Source of the DNA: Nonomuraea pusilla
GTDB lineage: Bacteria > Actinomycetota > Actinomycetes > Streptosporangiales > Streptosporangiaceae
Assembly: GCF_900109355.1 (NCBI RefSeq)
Contig: NZ_FOBF01000026.1
Coordinates: 1-64,000 of the forward strand
Length of the DNA: 64,000 nt
Reading direction: 5' to 3'
Part shown: piece after piece, positions 16,498-25,767 of the stretch
How the letters are laid out: each line of letters begins with the position of its first letter
How positions within the stretch are numbered: the stretch's first letter is position 1
Program-made: the position numbers and the translations under genes
The notes under the pieces: generated by a model
What the model was told of the DNA's origin: nothing
Seen by the model: the letters and a program-made list of their open reading frames with translations, nothing else
Database searches by the model: none

Positions 16498-16749
16498 ATG
16501 GGCACAGGAAAAATACGGTATTGGGCCGCGGCGAAGGAAGCCGCGGGAGTCGCGGAAGAGCCGTTCGACGCGGCCACTCTCGGCGAATTGATGACGAAAA
16601 TCACACGCGATCGTGTCGAGCTGGCGCGCGTGGCGAGCCGTTCGTCGTTCCTGGTCGACGGGGCGCCCGTCGGCCGGCGTCCGCACGACGAGGTGCTGCT
16701 CGGCGAGGGGGTGACGGTGGAGGTGCTGCCGCCGTTCGCCGGGGGGTGA
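16498..16749 (+). CDS. MoaD/ThiS-family sulfur-carrier protein
   Basis: The 83-residue protein has a ubiquitin-like beta-grasp pattern (KIRYWAAAKEAAGVAEEP at the start) and ends in PPFAGG. This is the Gly-Gly tail that becomes adenylated and then thiocarboxylated. It may serve molybdopterin synthesis or another sulfur-transfer route; no MoaE or ThiG is adjacent. It is divergent from glnR across a 175-bp gap with lower GC and presumably both promoters. The first 40 codons are visibly less GC-rich than the neighbours. Confidence 0.85.
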   Translation: MGTGKIRYWAAAKEAAGVAEEPFDAATLGELMTKITRDRVELARVASRSSFLVDGAPVGRRPHDEVLLGEGVTVEVLPPFAGG

Positions 16750-16820
16750 ACGCCCCTTTCATCAGGGAATGAGACAGCCAGTCGATAGGCTGGCAACCCC
16801 CTTCTCGCCCAGGGAGCCCC

Positions 16821-17486
16821 ATGCGGAAGCTGATCCTTTTCCTCATCGTGGTCGCCGTCCTCCTCGTCGCCCTCGACCGCGTCGCGGTCGCCGGAGTGGA
16901 GCGCGACATCTCGAACAGGATCGCCGCGTCGGCCGATCTCAGCGAACAGCCCACCGTCACGATCGAGGGCATCCCGTTTCTCACCCAGGCGCTTTCCGGG
17001 CGTTATCAGGAGGTGCGGTTCGACCTCGGCACGCTGACGTACGGCGGCGTGCCGGTGAAGAACCTGCACGGCTCCGCGTACGACGTCACCGCGCCGCTGG
17101 CCGACGTCCTGCAGAACCGGGCCGACATCAGGGCCGGGCGGGTGGCCGTGACCGGCACGCTGACCAGCGCGACGATCGACAAGTTCGCCCCGGAGGGCGT
17201 GAAGATCAGGGGGAACGCCAAGGGCCTCACCGCCTCCGGCGAGGTGCCCGTGGGCGCCATGAAGGTGAAGTTCCAGGCCGAGATGGCCGTCGAGGTCACC
17301 GACGGCGGCGTCAGGCTGCGGGCCGAGAAGATCGAGGGCGTGCCCGACCAGCTCGCCGGGCTCCTCTCCTACACGATCCCGGTCAAGGGCAAGCTGCCCT
17401 TCGGCGCGAAGCTGACCAGGGTGAGGGGCGTCGCCGACGGGCTGGAGATCTCGGCCGAGGCGTCAGACGTGCCGCTCCGTGGATGA
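16821..17486 (+). CDS. LmeA-like lipoprotein/periplasmic protein (DUF2993)
   Basis: The 221-residue protein has an N-terminal membrane anchor or uncleaved signal (MRKLILFLIVVAVLLVALD) and a DUF2993 domain with repeating amphipathic beta strands (VTIEGIPFLTQALSGRYQEV). The mycobacterial relative, LmeA, lies beside glnR in the same way and is needed for lipomannan elongation in the cell envelope. A similar lipid-binding role outside the membrane is likely here. The end overlaps the alternative start of the next sigma gene. Confidence 0.85.
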   Translation: MRKLILFLIVVAVLLVALDRVAVAGVERDISNRIAASADLSEQPTVTIEGIPFLTQALSGRYQEVRFDLGTLTYGGVPVKNLHGSAYDVTAPLADVLQNRADIRAGRVAVTGTLTSATIDKFAPEGVKIRGNAKGLTASGEVPVGAMKVKFQAEMAVEVTDGGVRLRAEKIEGVPDQLAGLLSYTIPVKGKLPFGAKLTRVRGVADGLEISAEASDVPLRG

Positions 17487-17523
17487 CGTTGAACCGTCCC
17501 GCCCCGGCGTACGTGATGAGGAC

Positions 17524-18036
17524 GTGAGTTCAGCGGGCACCGCCGACGATGAACTCGTGAGGACGCTGTTCGACGAGCACGCCGGCCCGCTGTACGGGTA
17601 CGTGCTGCGCCTCACGGGGGATTCGGGACGCGCGGAGGACGTCGTGCAGGAGACCCTGCTGCGCGCGTGGAGGCATCCCGACGCGCTGGCCGGGCGCCCC
17701 ATCCGCGCCTGGTTGTTCACGGTGGCGCGTAACCTCGTGGTGGACCAGCACCGCGCCAGGAAGTCGCGCCCCCAGGAGACCGGCGACGAGGCGCTGGCCG
17801 TCATCCCGGCCGACGACGAGCTGGAACGCGCGGTCGAGTCGTGGGCCGTGGCCGAGGCGCTGGCCGCGCTGCGGCCCGAGCACCGCGAGGTGCTCATGGA
17901 GGTCTACTACCGGGGGCGATCGGTGAAGGAGGCGTCGGAGACGCTGGGCATTCCGCCAGGCACCGTGAAGTCACGCACCTACTACGCGCTGCGGGCGCTG
18001 AAGCTCGCGCTGCAGGAGCGGGGGCTCGCGCCATGA
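17524..18036 (+). CDS. ECF RNA polymerase sigma factor, second copy of the SigK/SigL-like type
   Basis: About 170 residues with region 2 (RTLFDEHAGPLYGYVLRLTG, AEDVVQETLLRAWR) and region 4 (RPEHREVLMEVYYRGRSVKE, GIPPGTVKSRTYYALRALK). The stop overlaps the anti-sigma start (ATGATGA). The start is doubtful: GTG 17524 gives the usual short lead into region 2; GTG 17479 overlaps the end of the LmeA gene and would add 15 residues. It is clearly a paralogue of the sigma factor at 11845, so the two may read similar promoters. Confidence 0.92.
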   Translation: MSSAGTADDELVRTLFDEHAGPLYGYVLRLTGDSGRAEDVVQETLLRAWRHPDALAGRPIRAWLFTVARNLVVDQHRARKSRPQETGDEALAVIPADDELERAVESWAVAEALAALRPEHREVLMEVYYRGRSVKEASETLGIPPGTVKSRTYYALRALKLALQERGLAP

Positions 18037-18854
18037 TGACCTGCGAGGAGGTGCGCGTCGCGCTGGGCGCGCACGCGCTGGGGGCGCTCGACCCCGACGA
18101 GGCACTGGAGGTCGACAACCACCTGGCCACCTGCGAGGAGTGCGGCGCCGAGCTGCTCGACCTCGAAGGCGTGGCCGCGTTCCTGGGGAAGGTGTCGGAG
18201 CGCGACGTCGAGCTGGTCTCCAGCCCGCCCAGGCAGGTGCTGGACCGGCTGCTGAACGCCCGCGCCAGGCGCAGCAGGCGCGGACGGCTGCTGCTGGCCG
18301 TGGCCGCGTCCGCCGCGGCCGTGGCGGTGGGCGGCGCCGTCTGGACCGCCGCGCGGCCGCCGTCCGGCGGGCAGGCGACCAGCGTCACCGCGCAGGGGCC
18401 GATGGCGGACGCGTCCGCCGCGCAGGGCACCGCCCCGCCGGCCGCCGAGTCCTCGGAGGCGGCCTCGGCGTTCGCGGCCGACGGGAACGAGAAGGCGATG
18501 ACCAAGATGAACGCCGAGCCGTCGCCGTCGGGCAGCGCGACCACCGGGCGCGAGTTCTCGCGGGAGAACGGCGGCTACCGCGCGACCGTCTCCGCCTTCC
18601 CCGGCGCGAACGGCACGGAGCTGTCGGTGGGCCTGTCCGGCGTGCCGGTCGGCACGACCTGCCGGCTGGTCGTCGTGGGGGCGTCGGGGCGGCGCGACCT
18701 CACCCAGAGCTGGACGGTGACGCGGGAGACGGTCCGCGACAAGAGCGTCTTCCGCCGCCAGACCGACCTGCCGATGTCCGACATCATCCGTTTTGACCTG
18801 GTGGACGGTTCGGGCAAGCTGCTCGTCCGCGTCCCGGTGCGTGACGGGAAGTGA
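18033..18854 (+). CDS. Membrane anti-sigma factor with zinc-binding (ZAS) domain, second copy
   Basis: The 273-residue product has a ZAS domain (MTCEEVRVALGAHALGALD, HLATCEECGAEL), one membrane helix near residues 90-110 and a long low-complexity Ala/Ser stretch. It ends in an exported domain with CRLVVVGASGRRDLTQSW, similar to the end of the anti-sigma at 12377. It would hold the sigma factor of the preceding gene until an envelope signal releases it. ATG at 18033 or 18036 are equally possible. Confidence 0.9.
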   Translation: MMTCEEVRVALGAHALGALDPDEALEVDNHLATCEECGAELLDLEGVAAFLGKVSERDVELVSSPPRQVLDRLLNARARRSRRGRLLLAVAASAAAVAVGGAVWTAARPPSGGQATSVTAQGPMADASAAQGTAPPAAESSEAASAFAADGNEKAMTKMNAEPSPSGSATTGREFSRENGGYRATVSAFPGANGTELSVGLSGVPVGTTCRLVVVGASGRRDLTQSWTVTRETVRDKSVFRRQTDLPMSDIIRFDLVDGSGKLLVRVPVRDGK

Positions 18855-18945
18855 CGGCCCGGGGAAGGGCGTCGGGGACGTCCGGGGCGGGGCGGGGAAG
18901 CAATCCGGGCCTCGCGCGGTTGCACCGGGCGACGATGGGTGTGCG

Positions 18946-19371
18946 ATGACGGGTCTGTGGGTGGCGCTGGCGACGCTGGCGCTCGGTACGGTGATCGGGG
19001 TGGTCCGGCTGCGCCGCGACGGACGCGTACGTGACATGGGCCAGGACGCCGACCGGCTCACCCCGGCCGACCTCGGCGCCGGGCTGGGGGAGCGGGCGAC
19101 GCTCGTGCAGTTCTCGACCGCGTTCTGCCAGCCGTGCCGCGCCACCAGGCGCGTCCTGGCCGACGTGAGCGGCCTCGTCCCCGGGGTGGCGCACGTCGAG
19201 ATCGACGCCGAGTCCCGGCTCGACCTCGTCCGCAGGCTCGACATCCTGCGCACCCCGACCGTCCTGGTCCTCGACGCCTCGGGAACGATCGTCAAGAAGG
19301 CCGCCGGCCTCCCCAGGAAGGCCGACGTCCTCGCCGCCCTGTCCACCGCCCTCCCTGACGGCACGTCGTAG
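18946..19371 (+). CDS. Membrane-anchored thioredoxin-like protein (ThiX-like)
   Basis: The 141-residue protein starts with one membrane helix (GLWVALATLALGTVIGVV) and then a thioredoxin fold with the active site CQPC (Cys61, Cys64) and the cis-proline segment LRTPTVLVLD. It probably reduces disulfides or persulfides at the membrane. Mycobacteria have a thioredoxin gene at the same place before the sulfurtransferase operon, so it likely serves the same sulfur pathway. Confidence 0.88.
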   Translation: MTGLWVALATLALGTVIGVVRLRRDGRVRDMGQDADRLTPADLGAGLGERATLVQFSTAFCQPCRATRRVLADVSGLVPGVAHVEIDAESRLDLVRRLDILRTPTVLVLDASGTIVKKAAGLPRKADVLAALSTALPDGTS

Positions 19372-19452
19372 GGCGTTCTCGTCCGTGGACGGTTCGTCTC
19401 ACCAACCGGACGAGATGTGACAGATGACGAGACGCCGAGTACTGTCTTAGCC

Positions 19453-19536
19453 ATGAACCCTTCGACAGAGCTGCTGACGAAGCGGCGCGCGGTTGATTTC
19501 TGCCGCGTCGCCACCGCGCTCTGTCGCGCTGCCTGA
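19453..19536 (+). CDS. Cysteine-type leader peptide of the sulfur operon
   Basis: A 27-codon ORF encodes MNPSTELLTKRRAVDFCR and a second Cys near the end (TALCRAA). Its LLTKRRAVD-CR-x-A-x-x-LCR pattern is that of the small actinobacterial leader peptides that control sulfur genes by cysteine-dependent attenuation. A TACTGT -10 box at 19440-19445 ends seven bases before the ATG, so the transcript should be leaderless. The DUF4395, sulfurtransferase and DUF1416 genes follow 58 bases on. Low cysteine supply would stall ribosomes at the Cys codons and change expression downstream; that mechanism is known for the family, not shown here. Confidence 0.8.
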   Translation: MNPSTELLTKRRAVDFCRVATALCRAA

Positions 19537-19594
19537 GGACGGTCTCGAGCGGACTCCGATCCGCCCCCACCCGACCCTTCAGGAGCATCCCGCG

Positions 19595-20008
19595 ATGCGT
19601 GCCGATCCCCGAGCGCTGCGCTTCGGCGCGGCCGTCACCACCTTGGTCCTCGCCCTCGTCCTGGTCATCGGCAGCCCCTGGCTGCTGGCCGTCCAGGCGC
19701 TGGCGTTCGCGCTCGGAGTGGTCTGGCGCTCGCCGTACTCGATGCTCTTCAAGGCGTTCGTCAAGAGCGCGCCGAAGGAGACCGAAGATTCCCGCCCGCC
19801 ACGCTTCGCGCAGGGTGTCGGGCTGGTCTTCGCGGTAGCGGGCCTGATCGGATACGTCGCCGGGATCACGCCGCTGGCCTTCGCGGCCACGGCCGCGGCT
19901 CTCCTCGCCGCCTTCCTCAACGCAGCCTTCGGATTCTGCCTTGGCTGCGAGATGTACCTGCTGATCCGCCGTCTACTGCCCGCCGCCAACATGGAGGTTT
20001 CCCAATGA
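19595..20008 (+). CDS. DUF4395 membrane protein of the sulfur operon
   Basis: The 137-residue protein has about four membrane helices and conserved cysteines in the last third (FGFCLGCEMYLLIRR). A clear AGGAG site at 19581-19585 sets the ATG at 19595 over longer frames. The stop overlaps the sulfurtransferase start by ATGA. DUF4395 proteins occur with sulfurtransferases and thioredoxins; the CxxC pair facing the membrane suggests a role in sulfur or thiol transfer, but the reaction is unknown. Confidence 0.88.
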   Translation: MRADPRALRFGAAVTTLVLALVLVIGSPWLLAVQALAFALGVVWRSPYSMLFKAFVKSAPKETEDSRPPRFAQGVGLVFAVAGLIGYVAGITPLAFAATAAALLAAFLNAAFGFCLGCEMYLLIRRLLPAANMEVSQ

Positions 20009-20844
20009 GCCGCTCCGCCGCACTGGTGGATGCCGACTGGGTCGAGGCCAACCTCGACACCCCGGGCGTCGTACTCGTCGAGGTCGACGAGGACGTCAGC
20101 GCCTACGACAAAGGCCACATCCGTGGCGCCGTGAAGATCGACTGGCAGCAGGACCTCCAGGACCCCGTCCGCCGCGACTTCGTGGACAAGACCGGTTTCG
20201 AGGCCCTGCTGTCCGAGCGCGGCATCTCCAACGACGACACCGTCGTCCTGTACGGCGGCAACAACAACTGGTTCGCCGCCTACGCGTACTGGTACTTCAA
20301 GCTCTACGGCCACGAGAACGTCAAGCTGCTCGACGGCGGCCGCAAGAAGTGGGAGCTCGACTCCCGCGAGCTGGTCAAGGACGTCGTCGAGCGGCCGAGG
20401 ACGCAGTACGTCGCCACGGAGCAGGACGCCGCCATCCGCGCCTTCCGCGACGACGTCGTCGACGCCATCGGCAAGCTCAACCTGGTCGACGTCCGCTCGC
20501 CCGACGAGTTCACGGGCAAGCTGCTCGCCCCCGCCCACCTGCCGCAGGAGCAGGCGCAGCGCGCGGGCCACGTGCCCACCGCCCGCAACATCCCGTGGTC
20601 GAAGGCCGCGAACGACGACGGCACGTTCAAGTCCGACGACGAGCTGCGTTCGCTGTACGCCGCCGCCGGCGTCGACTTCGACAAGGACACCATCGCCTAC
20701 TGCCGCATCGGCGAGCGCTCGGCGCACACCTGGTTCGTGCTGCACGAGCTTCTCGACCAGGCCAACGTGAAGAACTACGACGGTTCGTGGACCGAGTACG
20801 GCTCGCTCGTGGGCGTGCCGATCGAGCTGGGGGAGGCCCGCTGA
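20005..20844 (+). CDS. Thiosulfate sulfurtransferase (two-domain rhodanese)
   Basis: The 279-residue protein has two rhodanese domains: an inactive first half (GHIRGAVKIDWQQDLQDP) and an active second half with the persulfide-forming cysteine in YCRIGERS (Cys233). It transfers sulfur from thiosulfate to a thiol acceptor. It corresponds to the CysA-type sulfurtransferase beside the DUF1416 gene in Mycobacterium. Overlaps on both sides (ATGA at 20005, TGATG at 20842) place it in one translated unit with DUF4395 and DUF1416. Confidence 0.94.
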   Translation: MSRSAALVDADWVEANLDTPGVVLVEVDEDVSAYDKGHIRGAVKIDWQQDLQDPVRRDFVDKTGFEALLSERGISNDDTVVLYGGNNNWFAAYAYWYFKLYGHENVKLLDGGRKKWELDSRELVKDVVERPRTQYVATEQDAAIRAFRDDVVDAIGKLNLVDVRSPDEFTGKLLAPAHLPQEQAQRAGHVPTARNIPWSKAANDDGTFKSDDELRSLYAAAGVDFDKDTIAYCRIGERSAHTWFVLHELLDQANVKNYDGSWTEYGSLVGVPIELGEAR

Positions 20845-21143
20845 TGACTGCACAGGGTTGCGGAGCGCCGGAGCAGACGATCGCGCTGCCGGCCGGTATC
20901 GACCTTTCCAACCAGGCCGTGATCCAGGGCGTGGTGACCGGCACGAGCACCGCGTACGCGCGGCTGCTCGACCACACCGGCGAGTTCACCGGTGAGGTCG
21001 TGGTGTCCGACGACGGCGTCTTCCGCTTCTTCGCGGCGCCGGGCGACTGGACCGTCCGCATCATCGCGGGCGGCGGCGTCACCCGCGACGTGCAGGTGGA
21101 GGCCAAGCTGGGCGAGGTCTCCCAGCTCGCCGTCGCCGTCTGA
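20844..21143 (+). CDS. DUF1416 protein (SseC-like)
   Basis: The 99-residue protein starts MTAQGCGAPEQTIALPAG and continues as a carboxypeptidase-regulatory-like beta sandwich (VIQGVVTGTSTAYARLLD, GDWTVRIIAGGG). SseC homologues always follow the sulfurtransferase in actinobacteria and are assumed to help it, possibly through the conserved early cysteine. A strong terminator hairpin lies 18 bases after the stop. Confidence 0.9.
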   Translation: MTAQGCGAPEQTIALPAGIDLSNQAVIQGVVTGTSTAYARLLDHTGEFTGEVVVSDDGVFRFFAAPGDWTVRIIAGGGVTRDVQVEAKLGEVSQLAVAV

Positions 21144-21161
21144 CATCCAGGCGAGGAACCG

Positions 21162-21193
21162 GGCCCGCGTCCGCCCAGGACGCGGGCCTTCTT
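21162..21193 (+). terminator. Intrinsic terminator of the sulfur operon
   Basis: An 11-bp perfect stem (GGCCCGCGTCC / GGACGCGGGCC), five-base loop, then TTCTT. It ends the thioredoxin/sulfurtransferase unit. Confidence 0.85.
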
Positions 21194-21277
21194 CGTGTCC
21201 CGACGCCCCTGCCGTCAATGTGCGGGGACGTTTCAGTCCGGTGCAACCGAAACCGGGCACGCGGTGTTGGAGCAGAC

Positions 21278-21829
21278 GTGAGTGACACGGATCCGGTGCT
21301 GAAGGCGCTGCAGGACGACCTCGACGAGGGGTTCGCCGAGATGTACGCCGCCCACCGCGCCACCGTCTTCTCGGTCGCGCTCCGCCTGGGCGGGAGCTGG
21401 GCCGACGCCGAGGACCACACGGCCGAGACGTTCCTGCGCGCCTACCGGGCGCTCACCGGCTACGACCGGGAGCGGCTCGCCGCGCTGCAACCCCGGGCGT
21501 GGCTGCTGACCATCCTCATGAACATCTGGCGCAACTGGGTACGGTCCAGGGTCCGCAACCCGCCGCCCGACCTGCGCGACGAGCCGGTCGACGGCGTCTG
21601 CCGCCGGGCCGACGTCGAGGCCGCCGCCGAGCTCAGGGAGACCGGCGACGAACTGGCCGGGCTCCTCGGCCGCCTGCCCGAGGAGCAGCGTGCCGCCGTG
21701 GTGCTCAGGCACGTCGTCGACCTGCCGGTCGCCGAGATCGCCACCGTACTGAAGATCCCGCAGGGGACCGTCAAGTCGCACGTCTCGCGCGGGCTGCGCC
21801 GCCTGCGGACGCTAGGAGGGGCACGATGA
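21278..21829 (+). CDS. ECF RNA polymerase sigma factor coupled to an alkyltransferase
   Basis: The 183-residue protein has ECF region 2 (FAEMYAAHRATVFSVALRLG, AEDHTAETFLRAYR) and region 4 (PEEQRAAVVLRHVVDLPVAE, IPQGTVKSHVSRGLRRLR). The GTG at 21278 has a GGAG site. Its stop overlaps the start of the next gene (ATGA). No anti-sigma factor follows; instead the partner is an alkylguanine transferase with an Ada zinc domain, so the pair may respond to DNA alkylation. A TGCAACC element at 21242 could be part of an autoregulated promoter. Confidence 0.93.
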   Translation: MSDTDPVLKALQDDLDEGFAEMYAAHRATVFSVALRLGGSWADAEDHTAETFLRAYRALTGYDRERLAALQPRAWLLTILMNIWRNWVRSRVRNPPPDLRDEPVDGVCRRADVEAAAELRETGDELAGLLGRLPEEQRAAVVLRHVVDLPVAEIATVLKIPQGTVKSHVSRGLRRLRTLGGAR

Positions 21830-22680
21830 CCCACGACCCCCGGCTCCCCGGCCAGTCCGAAGCCGCGTGCGGGACCGGGCTGCTCGCCGCGCTGGCCGCG
21901 CTCGCCGTCGACGCTCCCGAGGGGCTGATCGACCGGGTGGCGGCCCGCTGGGTGACCGTCCAGGGGCCGCTCGGAGAGCTCCGCGCGGCCTTCACCGACC
22001 ACGGCGTGGCCTACCTCCGCCCCGAACCACCCGTGCCGCCGGATGAGGCGGCCGATCCCGGCGTCGCGGCAGGCGCCTTCGAGGCGGGGGGCGGAACCGT
22101 GGGCGGGTTCGCGGAGGAGTTCAGGCGGCTGGTGGGGCGGCCGCTGCTGCGGGGCGCGCGGCCCCCGGCCGGGCTGGCGCCCGCGCTGCGTACCGGCAGG
22201 ACGTCCGGCGTTCCCCTGGACCTGCGCGCCTGCGGGGCGTTCGAGCGCGAGGTGCTGCTGGCCGTGCGGTCCGTCCCCCGGGGCGAGATCCGGCCGTACG
22301 CGTGGGTGGCGGCCCGCACGGGCAGGCCCGCCGCGGCCGCGCGGGCCGTCGCCGCGGTGCTCGCCCGCAACCCGGTGCCCCTGCTCGTGCCCTGCCACCG
22401 GGTGACCGGGGCGGGCGGCGTGCTCGGCACGCACGTGCTGGGGCCGCTGGCGCAGGAGCGCCTGCTGCGCGCCGAGGGCGTGGACCTGGAGCGGGTGCGG
22501 GAGCTGGCCGGGCGGCGGGTGTACTACCTGGCGAGCGACACCACCGGGATCGTCTGCCTCCCGACCTGCCACAACGCCCGGCGCATCACGCCCAGTCACC
22601 GCCGCGGCTTCCGCAGCGTCGCCCAGGCGCGGGCGGCGGGCTACCGCCCCTGCCGCTCCTGCCACCCGACCCCCGCCTGA
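21826..22680 (+). CDS. Ada-like protein in rearranged order: alkyltransferase then zinc methyl-acceptor domain
   Basis: The 284-residue protein has an N-terminal region of unknown fold, then an O6-alkylguanine-DNA alkyltransferase domain with the acceptor cysteine in VPCHRV (Cys190). At the C-terminus is an Ada-type zinc domain (TTGIVCLPTCHNARR, GYRPCRSCHP) whose four cysteines (244, 248, 276, 279) would bind zinc and take methyl groups from DNA phosphotriesters. In E. coli Ada the zinc domain comes first and an AraC helix-turn-helix lies between; here the order is reversed and the AraC part is missing. Being translated with a sigma factor, it may give that factor an alkylation signal. The enzymology is well supported; the regulatory role is inference. 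Confidence 0.88.
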   Translation: MTHDPRLPGQSEAACGTGLLAALAALAVDAPEGLIDRVAARWVTVQGPLGELRAAFTDHGVAYLRPEPPVPPDEAADPGVAAGAFEAGGGTVGGFAEEFRRLVGRPLLRGARPPAGLAPALRTGRTSGVPLDLRACGAFEREVLLAVRSVPRGEIRPYAWVAARTGRPAAAARAVAAVLARNPVPLLVPCHRVTGAGGVLGTHVLGPLAQERLLRAEGVDLERVRELAGRRVYYLASDTTGIVCLPTCHNARRITPSHRRGFRSVAQARAAGYRPCRSCHPTPA

Positions 22681-22709
22681 CGTCCAACCGGCGGACGCGA
22701 GGCGGGCGG

Positions 22710-23267
22710 TCAGGGCCTGGTGGGGTAGCGCATCAGGAGGGTGGCGTGGACGGGGTCGGGGCCGTCGGCGCGGTAGCAGTGCGGGACGTCGGCACGCCAT
22801 GAGACGTGCTCCCCCGGCCCCGCGGTGCGCGGCGCGTCCAGGGGCCCGGCGCTCAGCGTGCCGCTGAACACAGTGACGTGCTCGGTGACCCCGGCGTGGT
22901 GGGCGGGCGAGGTCTGGGTGACCCCCGGCGGGACGCGCATCCGGTACAGCTCGTAGGTGACGTTCTCGTCCTCGAAGACCTCCAGCAGCTCGGCCTCGAC
23001 GGCGGTGCCGCGCACGGCGCGGGGCTCGGGCGGAGCGTCGAGTATCGCGCCGATGGGCACGCCGAGCTGCGCCGTGATCGCCCAGAGGGTTTCGAGCGTG
23101 GGGTTGCGGGTGCCGGTCTCGACGCCCGACAGCGTCGCCTTGCCGATGCCGGCCCGCCGCGCCAGCTCCGACAGCGAGACCCCGGCGGCCTGGCGCAGCC
23201 GCCGCACGCGTTCCCCGACGACGCGGGGGTCGGTGTCGAGCGCGGGACGCGGTTCCATACCTGTCAT
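22710..23267 (-). CDS. XRE-family regulator with cupin domain
   Basis: The protein has about 185 residues from the ATG at 23267. The helix-turn-helix is near residues 17-65 (GVSLSELARRAGIGKATLSG, ETGTRNPTLETLWAIT), and a C-terminal cupin covers residues 105-180 (HHAGVTEHVTVFSGTLSAGP, then PHCYRADGP). Members often control catabolic or amine/thiol genes by binding a small ligand in the cupin. The next ATG at 23258 is also possible. It is divergent from the membrane protein at 23378. Confidence 0.9.
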   Translation of the reverse strand: MTGMEPRPALDTDPRVVGERVRRLRQAAGVSLSELARRAGIGKATLSGVETGTRNPTLETLWAITAQLGVPIGAILDAPPEPRAVRGTAVEAELLEVFEDENVTYELYRMRVPPGVTQTSPAHHAGVTEHVTVFSGTLSAGPLDAPRTAGPGEHVSWRADVPHCYRADGPDPVHATLLMRYPTRP

Positions 23268-23377
23268 CGTGCCGTACCCGCGTGTCCCCCCGACGCCGTC
23301 CGGTGTGTCGGGCCGGGGTTCTCTCATCGCCGGGTTGCGGCTGCGGCGTTCGGGGGCATGACGCTACGATTCAGCAG

Positions 23378-24665
23378 ATGTCCGGATTGTCAGGTGTGCT
23401 GGCGGCTTCCCAGCCTGGGTCCACGCCGGCTCAGCGGCTGCCCTCGCCGTTCTCGCTGCCCCTGCACACCCTGCGCCTGCTGGGACGATGCGGGCTCGCG
23501 CTCGTGCTGTGGTACTCCGCCGGGCAGGTGGTCAGGTTCGCCCTCCTGTACGGCGCGACGGAGGTGGCGTACGGCGACTTCCGGCCGGTCCGGCTCGTCG
23601 CGACGATGACGCTTCTGACGCTCGTGGTGCTGGCCGCGATGACGGTCGTCACGGGCATGCTCCACTCCGTGCGCGGCGCGCTGTGGGAGACGCGCGCCAG
23701 GGCCGCGGACGGCACGCCGGCCGAGCCCTTCTTCACCGCCCTCGACCGCGTGGCCCCCGCGTTCGCGGTGCTCTACATGGCGTGGGGCTTCCACGTGGAG
23801 GACGCGCGCGCCCTGCAGCAGATGGACCTGTTCCACCACTTCTACGACATGACCGGGGCCGCGCTGTTCGGCGAGAAGAGCCAGGTCGCCCGGAGCCTCA
23901 CCGACCTCGACTGGCGGGTGTCGCTGGGCACGATGGCCGCGGCGTTCGGGCTGAAGTTCCTGTTCGCCAAGCTCGTGGAGAGGGGCGGCGGCAAGTTCTA
24001 CGGCTTCGCCTCGGCGTTCTCCGAGTTCGCGTTCGTCTTCTACGGGCTGAACGCGACGGTGGCGTTCGCGGACGCCCGCTCGGAGTGGACGGAGCACCGC
24101 GCCGTGGTGGCGGGCACCGAGGAAATGATCAAGAACGCCGAGAAGAGCATTCCCGGCTTCGACGCGGTCACGAGCGCGGTCGGCGAGGTGTGGCCGCTCG
24201 TCGTGGACGCCGTCGTGATCCCGCTGGCGTGGCTGACCGTGGCGATGCTCGTCTTCGGCGCCTTCGCGGACGACGCCCGCACCGCGCTGAAGGGCACCGG
24301 CCTCGAACGCGGCCTCGACCGCCTGGAGCAGAGCCACGACCTGACGCAGAAGTCGGTCGAGCACGTGACGGGCGGCTTCCAGGAGCGCTGGGTGCCGCTG
24401 GTGAACTCGCTCCGCATGACGGTCAAGGGCGGCGCGCCGCTGTTCGGCATGATGTGCCTGTGCTACGTCGCGGTCACCGTCGGCGCCCAGTACGCCGACC
24501 GCGCCGTGCGCACGCTGATCGGCTCGCAGGTGGACTGGAGGTGGGTCTACCTGGGCCAGCCGGTGTCGTTCGTGCGCGACCTGCTGGTGACCGTGGTGAC
24601 GATGGCGCTGCTCGCCGCGACCTTCGACATCGCCGCCACCCGGGCCCGGCTGCGCGGCGAGACGT

Positions 24666-24676
<11 letters not shown>
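23378..24676 (+). CDS. Polytopic membrane protein of unknown family
   Basis: The 432-residue protein has seven or eight predicted membrane helices, for example LVATMTLLTLVVLAAMTVV and FVRDLLVTVVTMALLAATFD, with a charged loop near residues 240-320. I do not recognise it. The ATG lies seven bases after TACGAT (23365-23370), a good leaderless arrangement. It converges with, and overlaps by 11 bases, the operon of three single-pass proteins, and lies in the same locus as the HerA-like ATPase, so it could belong to that system. Confidence 0.8.
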
Positions 24677-25760
<1,084 letters not shown>

Positions 25761-25767
25761 GGTCCAA

